NCBI RefSeq assembly: GCF_040024445.1
Contig: NZ_CP157276.1
Coordinates: 5,394,001 to 5,458,000 of the forward strand
Reading direction: 5' to 3'
DNA: 64,000 nucleotides
Origin: Prescottella soli
GTDB taxonomy: Bacteria; Actinomycetota; Actinomycetes; Mycobacteriales; Mycobacteriaceae
The position numbers and the translations under genes are program-made. Below are positions 63,859 through 64,000 of the stretch, in pieces; the first letter of the stretch is position 1; each line of letters opens with the position of its first letter. Under the pieces are notes generated by a model. It searched no databases and was not told the origin of the DNA. It worked only from the letters and a program-made list of their open reading frames with translations.

Positions 63859-63881
63859 GATCGTCAAACAGGACACCTCTG
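63859..63881. repeat. Short interspersed repeat, copy 3 (partial)
   Basis: GATCGTCAAACAGGACACCT resembles the 62854 and 63112 repeats over its first 20 bases with three changes and then diverges. It lies after the SMI1/KNR4 gene. Confidence 0.45.
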
Positions 63882-63914
63882 GGCCGCGCAGTCAGGGATC
63901 TGTGCCCCTCAGAG

Positions 63915-64000
63915 TCAGGGGACCGTCCAGGCGCCGGCTCCGGGCAGAAGCATGAGTGCCGGGTACCCGGGCTGGCCGGTCGGCACGGTGACGGTGGCGA
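63915..64000 (-). CDS. Partial CDS, C-terminal end of an unidentified protein
   Basis: Reading leftward from the window edge, a frame with GC-biased codons gives ATVTVPTGQPGYPALMLLPG followed by AGAWTVP and a stop at 63917-63915. The Thr/Val/Pro-rich ending would suit an extracytoplasmic beta-sandwich or cell-wall protein. Only 27 residues are visible, so no family can be given. A CCCCT/AGGGG stem just at the stop could be part of its terminator. Confidence 0.4.
   Translation of the reverse strand, partial: ATVTVPTGQPGYPALMLLPGAGAWTVP

Noticed and set aside
1-64000. CRISPR arrays, rRNA and tRNA genes
   Set aside because: No regularly spaced repeats with unique spacers, and no tRNA or rRNA signatures were seen on either strand.

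Overview
The window looks like chromosomal DNA of a high-GC actinobacterium of the order Mycobacteriales, most likely Rhodococcus or a close relative. The pointers are strong GC bias at third codon positions, frequent GTG starts, an intact mIHF gene, CYP125-type P450s with steroid-style FadE/FadD/thiolase/crotonase genes, a BioQ-like operator in a bioAFD cluster, and a three-gene succinate dehydrogenase with a long multi-span membrane subunit. The genus is inferred and was not tested by alignment.

Region 1 (1-23300) is a catabolic cluster with the flavour of steroid, sterol or bile-acid side-chain degradation. A leftward unit carries a thiolase, an HSD10-like dehydrogenase, and the solute-binding protein and permeases of a peptide-type ABC importer. 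Facing it are rightward units: a double-domain acyl-CoA dehydrogenase (FadE34-like); then P450 (CYP125-like), 3-alpha-HSD-like SDR, aldehyde dehydrogenase, APH-type kinase and a protein of unknown function, nearly all overlapping or closely spaced; then a crotonase; a FadD19-like acyl-CoA ligase; an SMP-30 lactonase-like protein; and a tightly overlapped LLM oxidoreductase / crotonase / SDR trio. An IclR and a TetR regulator close the region. An 18-bp operator-like sequence occurs both in front of the IclR gene and between the FadE and P450 genes.

Region 2 (23300-27000) is a scar zone: a decayed IS3-family insertion sequence, a truncated and frameshifted SLOG-type gene, a frameshifted mIHF copy, and directly downstream an intact mIHF gene followed by a strong terminator. 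Region 3 (27000-34500) holds hypothetical genes, a GNAT acetyltransferase, a second CYP125 and a large membrane acyltransferase with a periplasmic SGNH domain.

Region 4 (34600-42430) holds biotin synthesis genes bioA, bioF and bioD, with a 41-bp palindrome containing a BioQ-like operator abutting the bioF start, then a succinate dehydrogenase operon with a full-consensus CRP/GlxR site upstream. Region 5 (42800-59824) is dominated by one 16.4-kb gene for a four-module nonribosomal peptide synthetase with no recognisable tailoring genes beside it. Region 6 (59900-64000) holds a VOC protein, a Mut7-C RNase-like protein, a GNAT enzyme, an SMI1/KNR4 protein, short hypothetical genes and small interspersed repeats.

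The most notable items are the orphan synthetase with threonine-like codes in its two epimerising modules, the bioF palindrome, the shared operator that may tie the IclR regulator to the catabolic cluster, and the tandem mIHF pair with one broken copy.
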